64,000 nt of DNA, from NCBI RefSeq assembly GCF_030269925.1, contig NC_085121.1:5101501-5165500 (forward strand), read 5' to 3'. Under the pieces are notes generated by a model, which searched no databases, had not been told where the DNA came from, and was given only the letters and a program-made list of their open reading frames with translations. Within the stretch, counting starts at the first letter, position 1. Each line of letters starts with the position of its first letter. Shown here in pieces: positions 1 to 11,849 of the stretch. The translations under genes were made by a program, and so were the position numbers. The stretch comes from Bombyx mori. Its lineage: Eukaryota; Arthropoda; Insecta; Lepidoptera; Bombycidae.

Positions 1-123
1 TTTTTTTTAATTAACACTATATAATTTCCGACGCTTAAAAGTAGTAAGGTGTAAAAATACTTTTAAAGTCGTAAAAGTAGTATTAATTACATCATCGAGT
101 CGCGATCACCGAAGAAAATACTA

Positions 124-1400
124 CCAGTTCAGCCATAAGTTCTGTTACAAAAGAAAATGCGTTTTTTAAAAATGATGTAATGTCATATTATTAAAATTTA
201 TACCTACATATTTATTAAAGTCTATTCGAAATGGCCACCTTTTATACAGGCCTTTAATCTATTTGGCCACGAATCTATGGATTCACGAACGTTTTCAAGG
301 GAAATTTCGGCACTACTTGCTCCAAAGATTTTTTAAGAGACTCAATATCGCCGTGTCGTTTAGGGCAGGCCATGTCATCTAAAACTGACCATAATTTGAA
401 GTCTAAAGAGTTGAGGTCTGGGCTAGATGAGGCCAGTCTGCAGCTCTTATAAAGTCCGGACGTTGGTTTCATGCCAGGCTTGGGTAGTTCGTGCCTTACG
501 AACTACCCAAGCAGAGTCCTGCAGGAAAGTCCACGGTATATTTTAAAAAATTGTATTACTGATAGGTTTCACAACATAATCCAAGACTGTATCTTAATAC
601 ACTTTCGCTGAAGTTTTCACGCCTTTTTCACAAAAATGTAATTTTGCGACTCCTTGATAAGACACGCCCCATGAAACCATCACTGACGCAGGATGATGAC
701 CACGTTGTACCTTTCCGACAAATTGAGCAGCTTCTTTAGAACTGTGAGCGTACACTTTATCATTTTGCTTATTGTAGTGTTCTTCAATCGTGAAAATTTT
801 TTCATCGGTAAAGAGGATATTTCTGTGACTTTCGCGTATAGCGACAGAAGGCGTTTTGATTGATCCATTCTCTTTAATTGTAAAGATTGATTGAGGACAT
901 GTCCTGTATATCGACGATAAGCACCGAGCTTCAGGGCTTGTTTTATATTTTTATATTACGCGTCAGAGTCCTAGCGGGAATCTTCATTTCTCGCGATAAG
1001 ATTTTTTGCTTCCTAACTGGGTATCGACGGATTCTGGCTTTAACAGCATTAACAGCCTTTGTAGCTCTAACAGCACGCGGCCGCCCCAATATTTTCTGGT
1101 CTTTGACAGACGAAGTGTTGTTATATATTTTCATAGTATGATATACGAACATACGGCTGATACCAAGCTTTTGAAGTGTCTGGAATATGACCGACGGCTC
1201 CATACCCACTTTGTGTAAGGCGATCATTGCAATCCTATTTTCTATAACACCCGATTCCATATTGTAATTTGATAATTAACACGAAAAAATATGTGAAATG
1301 GCGCAAAATCGAGTATAATAAGTGTTCCAAATTCAAAATAATTAAAAAGTTGAAAAAAAAAGACAAGTTTTTACGTAACAGTATTTATGGCCAGACTAGT
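124..1400 (-). mobile_element. maT-type mariner element, decayed copy
   Basis: Mariner-like DNA transposon lying on the minus strand. The right end reads GTATTTATGGCCAGACTAGT and the left end is a degenerate inverted version (CCAGTTCAGCCATAAG followed by TCTGTTACA). TA dinucleotides at 122-123 and 1401-1402 fit the mariner target duplication. The length of about 1.28 kb matches the other two copies in the window (about 1.30 kb). The right terminus closely matches the TIR of the copy at 61744-63047, so they belong to the same or sister subfamilies. The transposase reading frame inside is broken, so the copy cannot be autonomous. Confidence 0.85.
222..1260 (-). pseudogene. mariner transposase pseudogene (DD37D/maT type)
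   Basis: Transposase remnant read on the minus strand from an ATG at 1260 to a TAG at 222. The first piece (1260-943) begins MESGVIENRIAMIALHKVG and carries the N-terminal helix-turn-helix and the linker with GRPRAVRA. Further pieces lie at 868-680 and 472-275; the last contains SSPDLNSLDFKLW, the third catalytic region. Several frameshifts and stops separate the pieces. The C-terminus reads GGHFE in the proper frame, the same ending as the 12883 copy. Identity follows from about 1 kb of collinear similarity with the transposases at 12883-13924 and 61887-62924. Confidence 0.85.
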
Positions 1401-1404
1401 TATA

Positions 1405-2195
1405 TTCTAAAGGCTCTCCTGAAAGCAGCACTAAAAGGTTACGTGAAAAGCATGCATATGTGTCCTTTGACGAGCAAGTACTTGGCTTGTGCAGGGCGCG
1501 AGGCGGGGGCGGCGCCTATTTCTAGCGCGAAACTAGGTCGGACGCCGACCGCTGACGCTGGCCTGAACTACAAGCGAAGCGGACGCGATTTGCATGTTAC
1601 TTTGTAATACAGTTACACTTGTTAGGTACCTACATATTATACGCAGTTTGTAATGGCGCTTATTAGATCTGTATAACGAAGTTGTGTGTGGCGTTTTGTA
1701 CATTATCAATTTAATTCAGTATTAAATAAGACTCCAATTTAATTGTCAACCAATTAGCCGAATATATTACGCGATTCAAATTACTCGGAACGTGAGGTTA
1801 GATGTGAGTCTGTATACAGAAAAGCCTGTATTAATGTAATCTTTCCAATTTCAACGTATTTTTGCAAAATTATTAAATACAGCTGAAGATAATAATTATT
1901 TCATTTCTTAACTAAGACATTATCATTTTCAGAAAAACCGACTAAAATATGTATGGAAATAATTAATTTTAAATCTTAATTATTTTTTAAGCCAGACCGC
2001 TTTTAACTCCGGAGATGTGCAGTGCCAACAAAAGTTGCTTCTTAGAACGTTAGTTCAAGAATCAAGATCTATGTCGCTAGACGCCAACGCAAATGAAATA
2101 TCAGAATCGCTTCCTCGTGAATATGTGCCGGCGATATTTATTTTTCTTGCTAAATTAAACATGTTAATTGACGAACACGAAAATAAAAGTGGTAT
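1405..2195. other. No gene recognised
   Basis: Mostly AT-rich unique DNA. A short GC-richer patch lies at about 1490-1590 (gcgcgaggcgggggcggcgc). An open frame runs through it (1269-1607, plus), but it starts in the mariner end and its composition looks incidental. I see no splice structure or domain that supports a gene. Confidence 0.4.
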
Positions 2196-3166
2196 TTTTT
2201 TTTTTTTTTTTTTATTATTTTTTTTTTTTATGTACACACAGAAAACAAGACACAGTACAGAGTAATAGGAAAATTATGTACAAAGGCACTGCTTATTTCT
2301 TTGAGAAATCTCTTCCAGCAGACCTGCGAGAGGATAATGAGAATAATAATAAAAAGTGATAAGTGTGTGTAGAACACATAACTAAAATAACAAATACAAC
2401 ATGAGAATTATAGCACATACACATAGCAAATATTATAAGTAACACAGTAACACTCGTATATGCGAAGAGTATAGAACCATGATCATTCGGTTGATGATAG
2501 ATAAAATTGTTTGACCTTGTATTTAAAAACGGAAACAGACTTGCAAACTCGGATGTCAGCCGGCAACGAATTCCACAGTCTGACCGCGTGCACAGTAAAG
2601 GAGTGAGAATAGAAATTGGTTTTGTGGAAAGGGAATAACAAAACAGAACGTTGGTTGGACCTGCAGGGAGCATCAGGAGAACGAATGAAAGAGAATCGCT
2701 CACGTAAATATAAGGGAGAAGTGGGCTTATGTAGGATATTGAATAGGAGACATAATATTCGAGTATTCCTACGAAGGCGTATAGGGAGCCATTTAAGTTC
2801 TTTGCGAAAATGAGAAACATGATCGAATTTTCTGAGATTGTATATAAAACGGATACATAGATTTTGCATCCTCTCAAGCTTGTTTGAGAGCTCCTCAGTG
2901 GCATCCAAGTAGCAGGCATCGGCGTAATCAATTATGGGTAGAATGAGAGCTTGGACGAGAGATATTTTTGTATGCTGAGGTAAGAAGCCCTGCAGACATC
3001 TCAACGAGTGCAAGGCAAAGTGCACCTTCCTACTAATCTCAGCAACGTGAGAACTCCACGAAAGATGCCGATCTACAATAACACCCAGGTTTTTAACTGC
3101 ATCGGTTAGAGTTATTTGAGTCCCATCCAAATAAATTTTCCATCCAAATAAAATATTATTTTCGTG
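2196..3166 (-). mobile_element. 5'-truncated non-LTR retrotransposon (family D)
   Basis: LINE on the minus strand with its 3' end at low coordinates. The long T runs at 2196-2231 are the poly(A)-like tail. The 3' UTR in minus-strand reading contains CTGTACTGTGTCTTGTTTTC and TGTGTGTACATAAA, and is shared with tails at 17825-18020 and 18205-18341. The reverse transcriptase C-terminal region lies upstream. The element is truncated at the 5' side near 3166. The remaining protein looks like CR1/Jockey-group retrotransposons; the precise clade is a guess. Confidence 0.85.
2483..3130 (-). pseudogene. Reverse transcriptase C-terminal fragment of family D LINE
   Basis: Open frame of about 215 codons encoding the end of a non-LTR reverse transcriptase. 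Recognisable blocks are VKNLGVIVDRHLSWSSHV near the start, then ALILPIIDYADACYLD, then NKLERMQNLCIRFIYNLRK, and near the end AVRLWNSLPADIR, all typical of the region after the RT fingers and palm. The catalytic YxDD block is absent because the copy is 5' truncated. The frame stays open upstream without a real start, so the first codon has no meaning. A homologous broken copy is at 17295-17645. Confidence 0.85.
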
Positions 3167-3500
3167 ATAATGTTTTTTTTTTCTCGCGGTCGGTGCGATG
3201 TTAAAGACGAGGTGATGGTATCATCTTGAACAATTCTTCAGAGCGCTCCGGAACATACGGTACAAAATATTGAGGGGGAACCTCATGTTTTGGCATTTGT
3301 CTTAAAAAACCCGAAAAAAATGTATCTACCAATATCAAATTTAGGTAGTAATAAAAATCAGTACATACAACCGGATTTCGAATCAATGAATTTTTGGAAT
3401 TCGAATAGAATCAACATGACAAAGGTCATTGATGAAAAAACTGGAATATATCAACATAACAGCAACAAAAAAAGGCTACCATCCTGCCACAATAGCTGAG
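3167..3500. other. Unexplained protein-like stretch next to the LINE
   Basis: Just upstream of the family D truncation point, both strands hold short frames that look protein-like. On the minus strand about 3300-3201 reads KHEVPPQYFVPYVPERSEEL and ends PSPRL then a stop, preceded in minus reading by a T-rich tract ending in AG at about 3302. On the plus strand 3290-3499 is open for 69 codons. I recognise neither. The minus frame could be a last exon of a gene or a piece of another mobile element. No polyadenylation signal is obvious. Confidence 0.25.
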
Positions 3501-6500
3501 GTCGTTGAATCAATTAAATACGAACCTCAGCGTATTCGGAGAGCAGAAGCACGTGCCCCGATATTTCGAAACGTCCGCATGCATTAATGCTCTCCGCGGA
3601 TGATCTATAGGTAACGAGATACCCGACCACATTTCGCTTACACTTTAGAAAGCGAGTCTTTGTTTTCACTTCGCAACGGTAGTTTGTAATAATGAGGAGA
3701 GATCATTACGCGTTTTGTAATTTGTTCGACTAAAGCCGTAGCTATATTTGGACGAACCCCAAACGCGTTTTTATTGCACACTCAATTCACTATTCTAATA
3801 ATCTAAATCAATGGAAATGTCCGTACGTTTTCGCATGTCGCATACGTACAGACACCATGGCGATGCGGCTAATGCAGGTGTTGAAACCTTGACTATTGCA
3901 GAAATGTACTTTCACTACGGACTGCGGCACTTTATCGTAAACATAGAATATAGGCCGCATGCCGTTTCATACGAACGATGATTATTACAATCTCTTTGTG
4001 TGTGAATTTTGTGTCATCTTATCGCAGAAATCCTTCAGTTTTTAGACTCGACGGTAGTCAATACGTAAACAGAGTCATGGCCGGTTGTCGATCTCCTAAT
4101 TTGATGGTCACTTCGTTATCGTATTAATACGCTTCGCCTTGAGATAACGCCATACCAGTTTTTCGAGTAATCAAAACAATATATATTCTGTGTATCCGTT
4201 CAATGAATTATTTAAGGGTCCGATTTCTCATTTGCAATTCAAAGTTTCAAGGTCACGCTTCGTGAGTAACGCAGCCAACGTTCAGGTCGACTACAAGACA
4301 TGATATAAAGACTGAATGAGTTTCTTGAAACTCGTGAATTAAGAGCAAGTCAGCTTTAGTGAGTTATGGTGTGTTTACACAGACCGCGGTCTCGAGCGCG
4401 AACTTGTCCGATTTTTTTGCGAGTACGAAGAAGCGAGCGAACTTGCCCCAGTGACCACGGGCCGTTTATATAAATGTAATATATGGGACCACGGCCAATT
4501 TCTGAGTATTTACGGTGGCACTTTGCCGCCACATTGAGGATCAGCGCCTAAATACTAAATTGTATGTACAAGAGCCTGATAGTTGCGATCCTCGTGCAAT
4601 CAAATCTAATTTAGCAGTTGATGTAATTCAAAACCCCGTGAAATGTATCTTTAATAGCAAAATATCAGATTTTCCTAATATAGGTAGTCTCAATCATCTA
4701 TATGATCCGCGAAAAACTGCTAATGCAAACAGTTTATAATTTAATTCAATGCTGGTAATGGAATGTCGTGTTATAATATACTAATAATAAGCTTATTTTA
4801 AAACTCAATACAACATAAAAACCACACATGACCATGGTCCATGCGCAAAACAACCACAGTTTCCCCCGAGGTGTGCATTTGACATTTTCTAGTTTAAAAG
4901 TGCACAGATCATAGAAGTAGTTGCGTGGTGCTCGGGTGAGGGTGCGGGGCGGGAGGGGTGCGGTCGCCGGTTCGCGCAGTGTAACCTACATACCGGTCAA
5001 CACTCCGACTCAGTCAACACTCGCTACAGGGACATCAGGCGCGTTCACTGTACCACTTTACTTGAGCGAGTGACTTGAGCTAGTAGCTTGACAGTCGTTC
5101 TATACATTATTATTGATGTATATACTCGTACTATATCTTAAAGAAACGTTTGAGTGAGAAAAGAAATTTTTAAATTTGAAAATAAAACGCATTTTTTTTC
5201 TGTGCTCCACGCTTCGTTCTTTTGTTTATTTTAATAAGCTTTTCGAGTTACAATTGTATTTACTTGTTACTACTCTACTTATCGTTAAGTAGTTTTATGG
5301 ATCTGTACCAGAAACCGTAAGCTAAAAACATACAATTTTCATCACGACGCTACAGCAGTATATTTTAATGTATGCAAAACTTACATGTAAGTGTGTACCC
5401 ACTCCAAAATAAACTGTAACACTCACCTGAAACAAAAGAACAATAATTGTATTTAAAATATTTAACAAATGAGTACAACGGTTCCCATATGTAACAGACT
5501 TATTAACCATGCCAGTGACCGTAAAATTCAATTTAAACTTGAACAACTGTTTATACATCCGTTTTTGACACGAATAACCGGCGTTGGATGAACTGGGTCA
5601 ATTTTTAGGTTGCAGTCATTTGCCTAGTAAACAATTTGTAAGCAGAATTGTTTCTTTTGTTAACATGTTTAATTTACTCGTACGCTACTTTACGCTACTT
5701 TATAAATATTAAATTCAAACGAATGTGGGTTCGAAAATTGTGGAATCTTATCGTTAAGATTAACTTGTACTAGTGGACGTGCAAGTAGCTAGTTAGCCAA
5801 CGATTTAATGTAAACGGTCTAATGCCAGCATTAGATGCGACTAGACAAGGCCATAACTATCAGTGAAATGTCGAGAACGAAAGAGATAGAAACAGTACGT
5901 ATTTATTGCACACTTAAACAACAACACAAATGCAATTCACGCACACCCTAACAAATCTTCTATTTCTGTTCTACGCTATATGGTTCAATACTAGTGAATA
6001 TGTAAAAAGTTTAATATTATATTTACTCTATTTAGATTCCTGTTAGTTATTATATCGATCAAAAAATTCGTGAAGATAGTAAACTTAAAACGAAATGTGT
6101 GTCAGGGCCTTAAATGTTGACTTTGTAGATTACTACTAATAAAATTGATACATGGCAATTATACTCGTTACGTTTTTGTTAAACGAAGAAGTATTTTAGT
6201 AATAAACCTAACCTACTTGTCATTATCGTAGCCAAAAGAAACGACTATCATCATTGAAACAATTTATAATATTAGCTTTTATATTTTTCTGATATTTTTG
6301 CAAAGCAGTTGATTAATCACGCGTATTACTCAGACGTAGTAAATATAAAAAAAAATTAAAGACGATTCACCGTCTAGGTCACTAAAAAGGAGGTTAGACA
6401 ATCAGCTCAAATTAGGTAAACGACGTATATGCACCTCACACCAAAATATACGTCGGCCGAATTAAAATTACTTATCAGTCGAACAAGTTAACTAGTTGAA

Positions 6501-7485
6501 GGTACATCGAAATTTGTCGATGTAGATGTATCTTGAAGCCGCGCTAAAAAGATAGCAGCGGTCCGAACTTGCGACAGACTGTCCTAGAACTCGCTCTGAA
6601 CTCGAGTGCCCTCGATGATTATTGTGCCCAAATTGTAACAATAAAACGGCATATCAGCACATAGCGCGTTTTTTGATTACTTTATATCCAAGTGATGCGA
6701 TTTGGAAATGAATTCTGGGTCATTGGTTTTTCATAAATCGTTCCATTATTATTAAACAATTCATAAATATTAAATAATGTGGCAGCGGAAGGCAATTCGT
6801 TTAAAATGTATTTTAGTTTACTCACGTCTCTATTACATTCAAATACCTAAGCCTCATAGAAGGGGGACTTTAAAAACTAGATGACAAATGATCTTTTGGG
6901 GTCTCAAGGTTTCATTTGGGGCTCGTAATTTTTTTTAAACCTAAGTTTTCATTGTGCGTTGCTTATGCGTCCTTGTTGAGTTAAATTAAATGGCTATCGC
7001 AGCTTAGCGAGTGGACATTGGTTTATTCACTAATAAAATTTATTCTTGAATTAATTTTAACAGGGATTAATTCACAAAAAAAAAATCCTTGGGAGAGGCA
7101 ATTTATTTCCTAGGTGAAAGGTACTCTATTTTCATTTCTGTACCTTTGACAACGTGTATATAGAATGTCATGATAACTGGCTTAGCAGTTACGACGTTAA
7201 AGTGTAACAAGCTAACGTACAAAGGCACTTTCGAATATATAATATTAATTTAAAAAATATGTATAATTAACACAAAAACCGAATGTATAAAATTTTATAC
7301 CCCAAATGTTAAACAAGTCGACACTAATACCATAGACACTAAGTACACTATTGATAGTTAGGTTTATAATAACTTTTAACTTTTCAGTTATCTAATGGGA
7401 AATTCTGTGAAATTTTAATGAATAGATTTGATATAAAATAACTTAAAAGATATTATGAAATCAGTAGTGGTGGTAAGGTAAGGCA
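3501..7485. other. Unique AT-rich DNA, no gene recognised
   Basis: About 4 kb without a repeat copy that I recognise and without long open frames. A GC-richer patch at 4910-5060 (GGGTGCGGGGCGGGAGGGGT) stands out and could be a regulatory element. The minus frame 5322-5558 has no domain. The sequence is consistent with intergenic or intronic DNA. Confidence 0.4.
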
Positions 7486-7765
7486 ACTCGTGCACCGGTC
7501 ATCGTTCTCGTCGAACCCGTCGCTTGCGACGAAGGGCTCGACGAGTAAATTAACCCTCAGACACAGTCTTCAGAAACTCAGTTTTCTCGCCGCATCTTCT
7601 CAGTGGGTCGCGTTTCCAATCCGCTGGTAGATTCTGTGAAGCACGGCTCTACCTAGGGTTCATATTAACAACATCGTCAGGTTTCTAGCCCCGTGAGCTC
7701 ACCTACTAGTAAAGGATACGCTAAAATAGCCTCTCAAGGCTCTCGGCTTAAGAAGGAAAAAAAAA
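7486..7765 (+). repeat. Family C repeat (LINE 3' end)
   Basis: Copy of a repeat present five times in the window (also 20282, 23104, 42912 and 63409). Shared blocks include CTTCTCAGTGGGTCGCGTTT, GTAGATTCTG(C/T)GAAGCACGGC, CCCCGTGAGCTCACCTACTA and AATAGCCTCTCAAGGCTCTC. It ends in an A run at 7757-7764, which I take as the 3' tail, so the element is on the plus strand. This copy carries extra upstream sequence with a small inverted repeat (CGTCGAACCC...GGGCTCGACG) at about 7508-7542. It is probably a truncated non-LTR retrotransposon end; the clade is not recognised. Confidence 0.7.
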
Positions 7766-8297
7766 CAGGGGACTCGTGCTCCGATGGTTAGGGAATTAGA
7801 CGTTTGGGAATTCCTACAATACATTCAGTTAGTCTGTTTGACTGTATTAGGAGCTATTTCTCGATTGTCTCTCTGTAGTATTATTATCCCCACCCTATTT
7901 TATTCCTGATTCCTAACTTGAATAATAATAGTAATTAAGATATGTTATTATTCGGCCGTTTGGTATCTTCTCTCAGCCTATTATAGTTACGAAATAAATT
8001 ATTAACGTTACCATGTTTTTTACTCCGATAAATGCCTTACTTGCGGACTTCGTCGCCATTCTACACAAAAAAAAGGAATTCCTAATGTCAATTTTGTGCA
8101 ACAAGTATTTTGTTTCGTCACCTGTGTATTCCTAGCACACAGTTCCCATAGAAATTGGGTTATCTTGATGGATTGTTAGCCGGGCATGATCCTGAACACG
8201 ATAACAACCTAAAGAAAGTGCGATTGTGAAACATTTTAATAAAAAAAATATTTCACAACAATTTGGAGCATTTAATAATTTAGAGTCAGTGTTAATA
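7766..8297. other. No gene recognised
   Basis: AT-rich DNA between a family C copy and a SINE. I see no domain, splice signal set or structured RNA. Confidence 0.4.
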
Positions 8298-8539
8298 TTT
8301 TTTTTATTGCTTAGATGGATGGACGAGCTCACAGCCTACCTGGTGTTAAGTGGTTACTGGAGCCCATAGACATCTACAACGTAAATGTGCCATCCACCTT
8401 GAGATATAAGTGCTAAGGTCTCCAGTATAGTTAAAATGGCTGCCCCAGTCTTCAAATACGAAACGCATTACAGCTTCACGGCAGAAATAGGCAGGGTGGT
8501 GGTACCTACCCGTGCGGACTCACAAGAGGTCCTACCACC
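8298..8539 (-). mobile_element. Family A SINE (Bm1-type)
   Basis: Full-size family A copy on the minus strand: T run, then ATTGCTTAGATGGATGGACG, GAGCTCACAGCCTACCTGG, ACATCTACAACGTAAATG, CTTCACGGCAGAAATAGGCA and CACAAGAGGTCCTACCACC. The T run is the reverse complement of the A-rich 3' tail. The short open frames across it (for example 8132-8332) are incidental. Confidence 0.85.
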
Positions 8540-9050
8540 CGATAGCCCGATTTGTAAATGTATTCCTTTGTATAGGAAAGGGACGATGTTTTGAGGTTTG
8601 TTTTTCAGAAAATAGAGCGCGAAACAAAGCCTTGCCTGAAGCAAATATTTGTTCAATCTATTGATGATCAGACGAGCTTGCGGTAGAACTTGTGTGCACT
8701 AGTAAAGTGGTAGCAGAGCCTGAGAACATTACAATGTGTGTAACGTCGCCAACCTTGAGCCATGGGGTAGAAATCACAATAGTACTGTACTGGTAATACA
8801 ATTATCGTATTCTTCAGCATGAATCGAGTGGATGTTTCACAGCACATACGCGATTAATTCTTCGTGTATTCTGTCTGGTGGGCGGTAGAATTCACTTCGA
8901 GACGCCTATGGCCTCAGATTGTCAGGCAACAGATACTGCATTGAATTAAGAACAAAATTCAGTAAGCACGGAATCGTAGAGTGATTAAATCCTGTAAAAT
9001 CAAAATTATATCAGTAAGACCCGTGAAAACCGAATAAAAACATTCGTTTA

Positions 9051-9455
9051 TCTATATACGTGAAGCAAAAACTTTGTATCCCTTTTTACGAAAATTGGGC
9101 GGACGAAGGAGTACGAAATTTCCCACACTTATAGAGAATATAGAGAAGAAGTGCACAATGATAATATTTTTTTTAAATAATGCGTAAAAGATACATTAAA
9201 TCAATAAAGAAAACATTACACACACTACATACCATGTATTTGACGCACACACGCATGCATACTATTTATTGTCAAACTTTTGTTCTTGACGTCTGTTGTC
9301 AAATTGAGAATAGATAAAATATTGTTTGTCTTTGTTAATATTTTTTATACTGGCGAAATTTGTGATTAAAGAAGTATAAAATACAATCATAATAGTGTAC
9401 AAACTTACAATTCCAATTAATTATAGTCGAATTTCGACTACTGCGGGACCTCTAG
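9051..9455 (+). mobile_element. Non-autonomous Helitron, type 3
   Basis: Begins TCTATATACG after an A (9050) and ends CTAG followed by T (9452-9456), the 5'-TC...CTRR-3' ends and A/T insertion site of Helitrons. The 5' end ACGTGAAGCAAAAACTTTGT and the internal CACACTTATAGAGAA and ACACACGCATGCATA blocks recur in the copy at 59980-60285. It contains no coding capacity, so it would depend on a Rep-helicase supplied elsewhere. Confidence 0.75.
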
Positions 9456-11009
9456 TTAATATTATTGTATAAGCTTTACGGTCTATATTAGATTGTAGCG
9501 AATTTCCATATCTGGATAAAGTATTCGTTGTCATATTTGCAACGTTACGTCACGGAATTTTCCTCCGAATAGAAAAGGGAACTACGGTTGTTTTAAGTTC
9601 ATAATTGGGTCAGGGCCCGTTTGAGTTACTTCTAAGCTTCAGTAACTTTTGTAAGCCGATTATTTTATTGAAACACACCGTAATATAGTTATACAAAACG
9701 TGCCGCTTTTTATTGAATCTATTTATAGTTGCTATTATTAGTTGAGTGTACATGGATTTTATATAAATGAGTTGGATTTTATAATGGCACTCCATATTAA
9801 GCTTCTATGAACTAGTACTATTGTTCTATCTGTTTCTGACAAAATTTATATTTTAATTTTGGCGACTTTGGGTTTCATAATTGTAGCCCCCTAAATGTAA
9901 CCTACATTATTATTATTTTTAAACAGTAACACTTGCAACTTTAAGCCGCTAGACAAAAATAAAGTATATAAAATATTTCGTACTGTGCGTTTGGGTCGTA
10001 TGAAACCAAGAGTCTGAATTTTAAAATAATTATTTTATGACGTAATACAATTCTTAAAGAACGAAAAACTAGTGCGCCTTTATGTAAATTAAAATCGATA
10101 GGTACTCAAATCAGATTAACCGACATTCTTTTTCATTATTTTGCAAATTAACATAGCAATAAGGTTTAAAATACTATTTGTAATTTTTAAACTCGACAAC
10201 GACGCCAGTTAAAGTGGTGTCATAAACCAATTTCAGATGGGTCATTCCTGTACCGATGGCCTATATATTCAAAATTCAAACCGTGGTTGGAAAACGGCCA
10301 AAAAATAATTAGTCATCGTTCGTTGAGCTCCTTCGCGATCCTAGGATAGGAAAGTTCTTAGAATATGTTTTCGATTGATATTATAAAACCACTGCACGCG
10401 GTTATTCATAAGCATGTAAATTATTTTTTTTCGTTATTGATGATCTAGAAACAAAATTACAATTTAATGATAGATATTGTAAGACAAAATAGTACCAATA
10501 AAAAATTAGTAAACAATTTCATTTATAAATGTATTTTTTCACTTTTTTGTAATTTAAAACATATTTTTTTACTAAAATTGTCATTTGGTATTGAAATCTG
10601 TTAATAAATTTGAGTTTACAGAGTTATTATAATTTTAGTTGTTAGTGCCATCTAGCGTAAACTTGCAGAACTACTGCACTCACTACTCGACGCTTGATGG
10701 CGCGGAAAGAGCTCATTCACGTATAGAAGTAATTTGTCACAATTTAACCTTGAAAATACGATATTGATAAATTTGCAAGCGAAATATTCAATCCAAAATT
10801 TCTTTATTATTTACAAATAGGTACTGTTTCTTTAAATGAAATGGATTATTGATGAAATGTGCATTGCAGGTAATGTTACATTTTTTATTTTTATGTTATC
10901 ATCAGAAAGAAGCCACTGAAATGTAAATTAAATACTTTATATTTGCCGTATTTTACCACAGAAATGAAGATGTTACTTGATTTTTCTAGGAAAACATCGA
11001 ACTACACTT
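9456..11009. other. Unique AT-rich DNA, no gene recognised
   Basis: About 1.5 kb of low-complexity AT-rich sequence without domain-bearing frames. The 61-codon minus frame at 9610-9795 resembles nothing I know. Confidence 0.4.
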
Positions 11010-11051
11010 CGCCTACGACGTAGTCACGTAGCTAAGGCTACGTCGTAGGCG
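11010..11051. repeat. Perfect 14-bp inverted repeat (hairpin)
   Basis: CGCCTACGACGTAG at 11010-11023 is followed by a 14-nt spacer and its exact reverse complement at 11038-11051. CTACGTCGT occurs a third time at 11062-11070. The stem is unusually GC-rich for this region. It could be an insertion relic, a recombination-prone palindrome or a small structured RNA. Confidence 0.7.
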
Positions 11052-11244
11052 GATAAGACTACTACGTCGTCATCTTTATGCAATTAGGTATCGAGAAATT
11101 AAAAATGAATTCGGAAAAAAATAAAAGATATACATAATTCAATGTACTCAGAATTATTATTTTATATAAGCTTCACTACTCGTCCCCGCTTTTCCTGTTG
11201 AAATGTTTTCTATCTGCCGTCGTTCGGAAGAGATCACTCTAATT

Positions 11245-11385
11245 TATTAACCTGATAGCGCTGTAGTTAACGCCCCCGACTCTTGGGCCGAATGTCGCGG
11301 GTTCGATTCCCGGGCGAATATTCGTGTAACGAATAATTCTTTCTTTAAATGGTTCAGACTTACCATGAGACAGCCTATTTTAATG
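11245..11385 (+). mobile_element. tRNA-derived SINE fragment
   Basis: The stretch contains GATAGCGCTGTAGTTAACGC, resembling a pol III A box, and GGTTCGATTCC at 11300-11310, a canonical B box, with tRNA-like spacing. It does not fold into a complete tRNA with an acceptor stem. A non-tRNA body (CGTGTAACGAATAATTC...) follows, as expected for a tRNA-derived SINE. Only one copy is seen in the window. Confidence 0.5.
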
Positions 11386-11728
11386 AGTCTCAAAACTTTA
11401 GTAGTAAGTTATGTGATTATGCACCTATTACCATTTGACACTTGTTGGACTCTAAGTATGTCTGCTCTAATGCGGAAATTACTTAACAAACCACTTCAAT
11501 CGTATTAATAATCGTGACGTTATGTATGAAGTGTTACATTACATATTGTCTAAGTGGAGAGAAATCGTGTAAATCAACCAGAATTGTTTATATTTTATTT
11601 CAATAATAATGAACTTTTGCGAGAGCGTATTGTATATCTGTCGCCATGCAGTCACGCATTTCGGTGCGAAGGGTAGAACACCCGCTACGTAATAAAATTA
11701 ACAATTCGATGAAGTCAACCGAAGAATT

Positions 11729-11849
11729 TTAAGCGGTAGGCAGCGACTTGGCTCTGCCCCTGGCATTGCTTAAGTCCATGGGCGACGTTAACCACTCACC
11801 ATCAGGTGGGCCGTATGCTCGTCTACCTACAAGGGCAATAAAAAAAAAG
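11729..11849 (+). mobile_element. Family B LINE 3' end
   Basis: Short 5'-truncated tail: TTAAGCGGTAGGCAGCGACT, TGGCATTGCTTAAGTCCATG, CCACTCACCATCAGGTGGGC, then CTACAAGGGCAATAAAAAAA. The longer copies at 33760-34134 and 60702-61018 show that this tail belongs to a non-LTR retrotransposon with an RT C-terminus just upstream. Confidence 0.8.

Noticed and set aside
1269..1607. 112-codon plus frame
   Set aside because: It crosses the mariner terminus and a GC-rich patch; no domain, no start context and no splice signals.
8132..8332. Small frame starting MSSSIHLSN (and similar at 14530 and 27140)
   Set aside because: The frames run through the family A tail; their shared start residues come from the repeat, not from a gene family.
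11245..11320. A functional tRNA gene
   Set aside because: It has A- and B-box-like motifs but no full acceptor stem pairing or clean anticodon arm; a SINE body follows directly.
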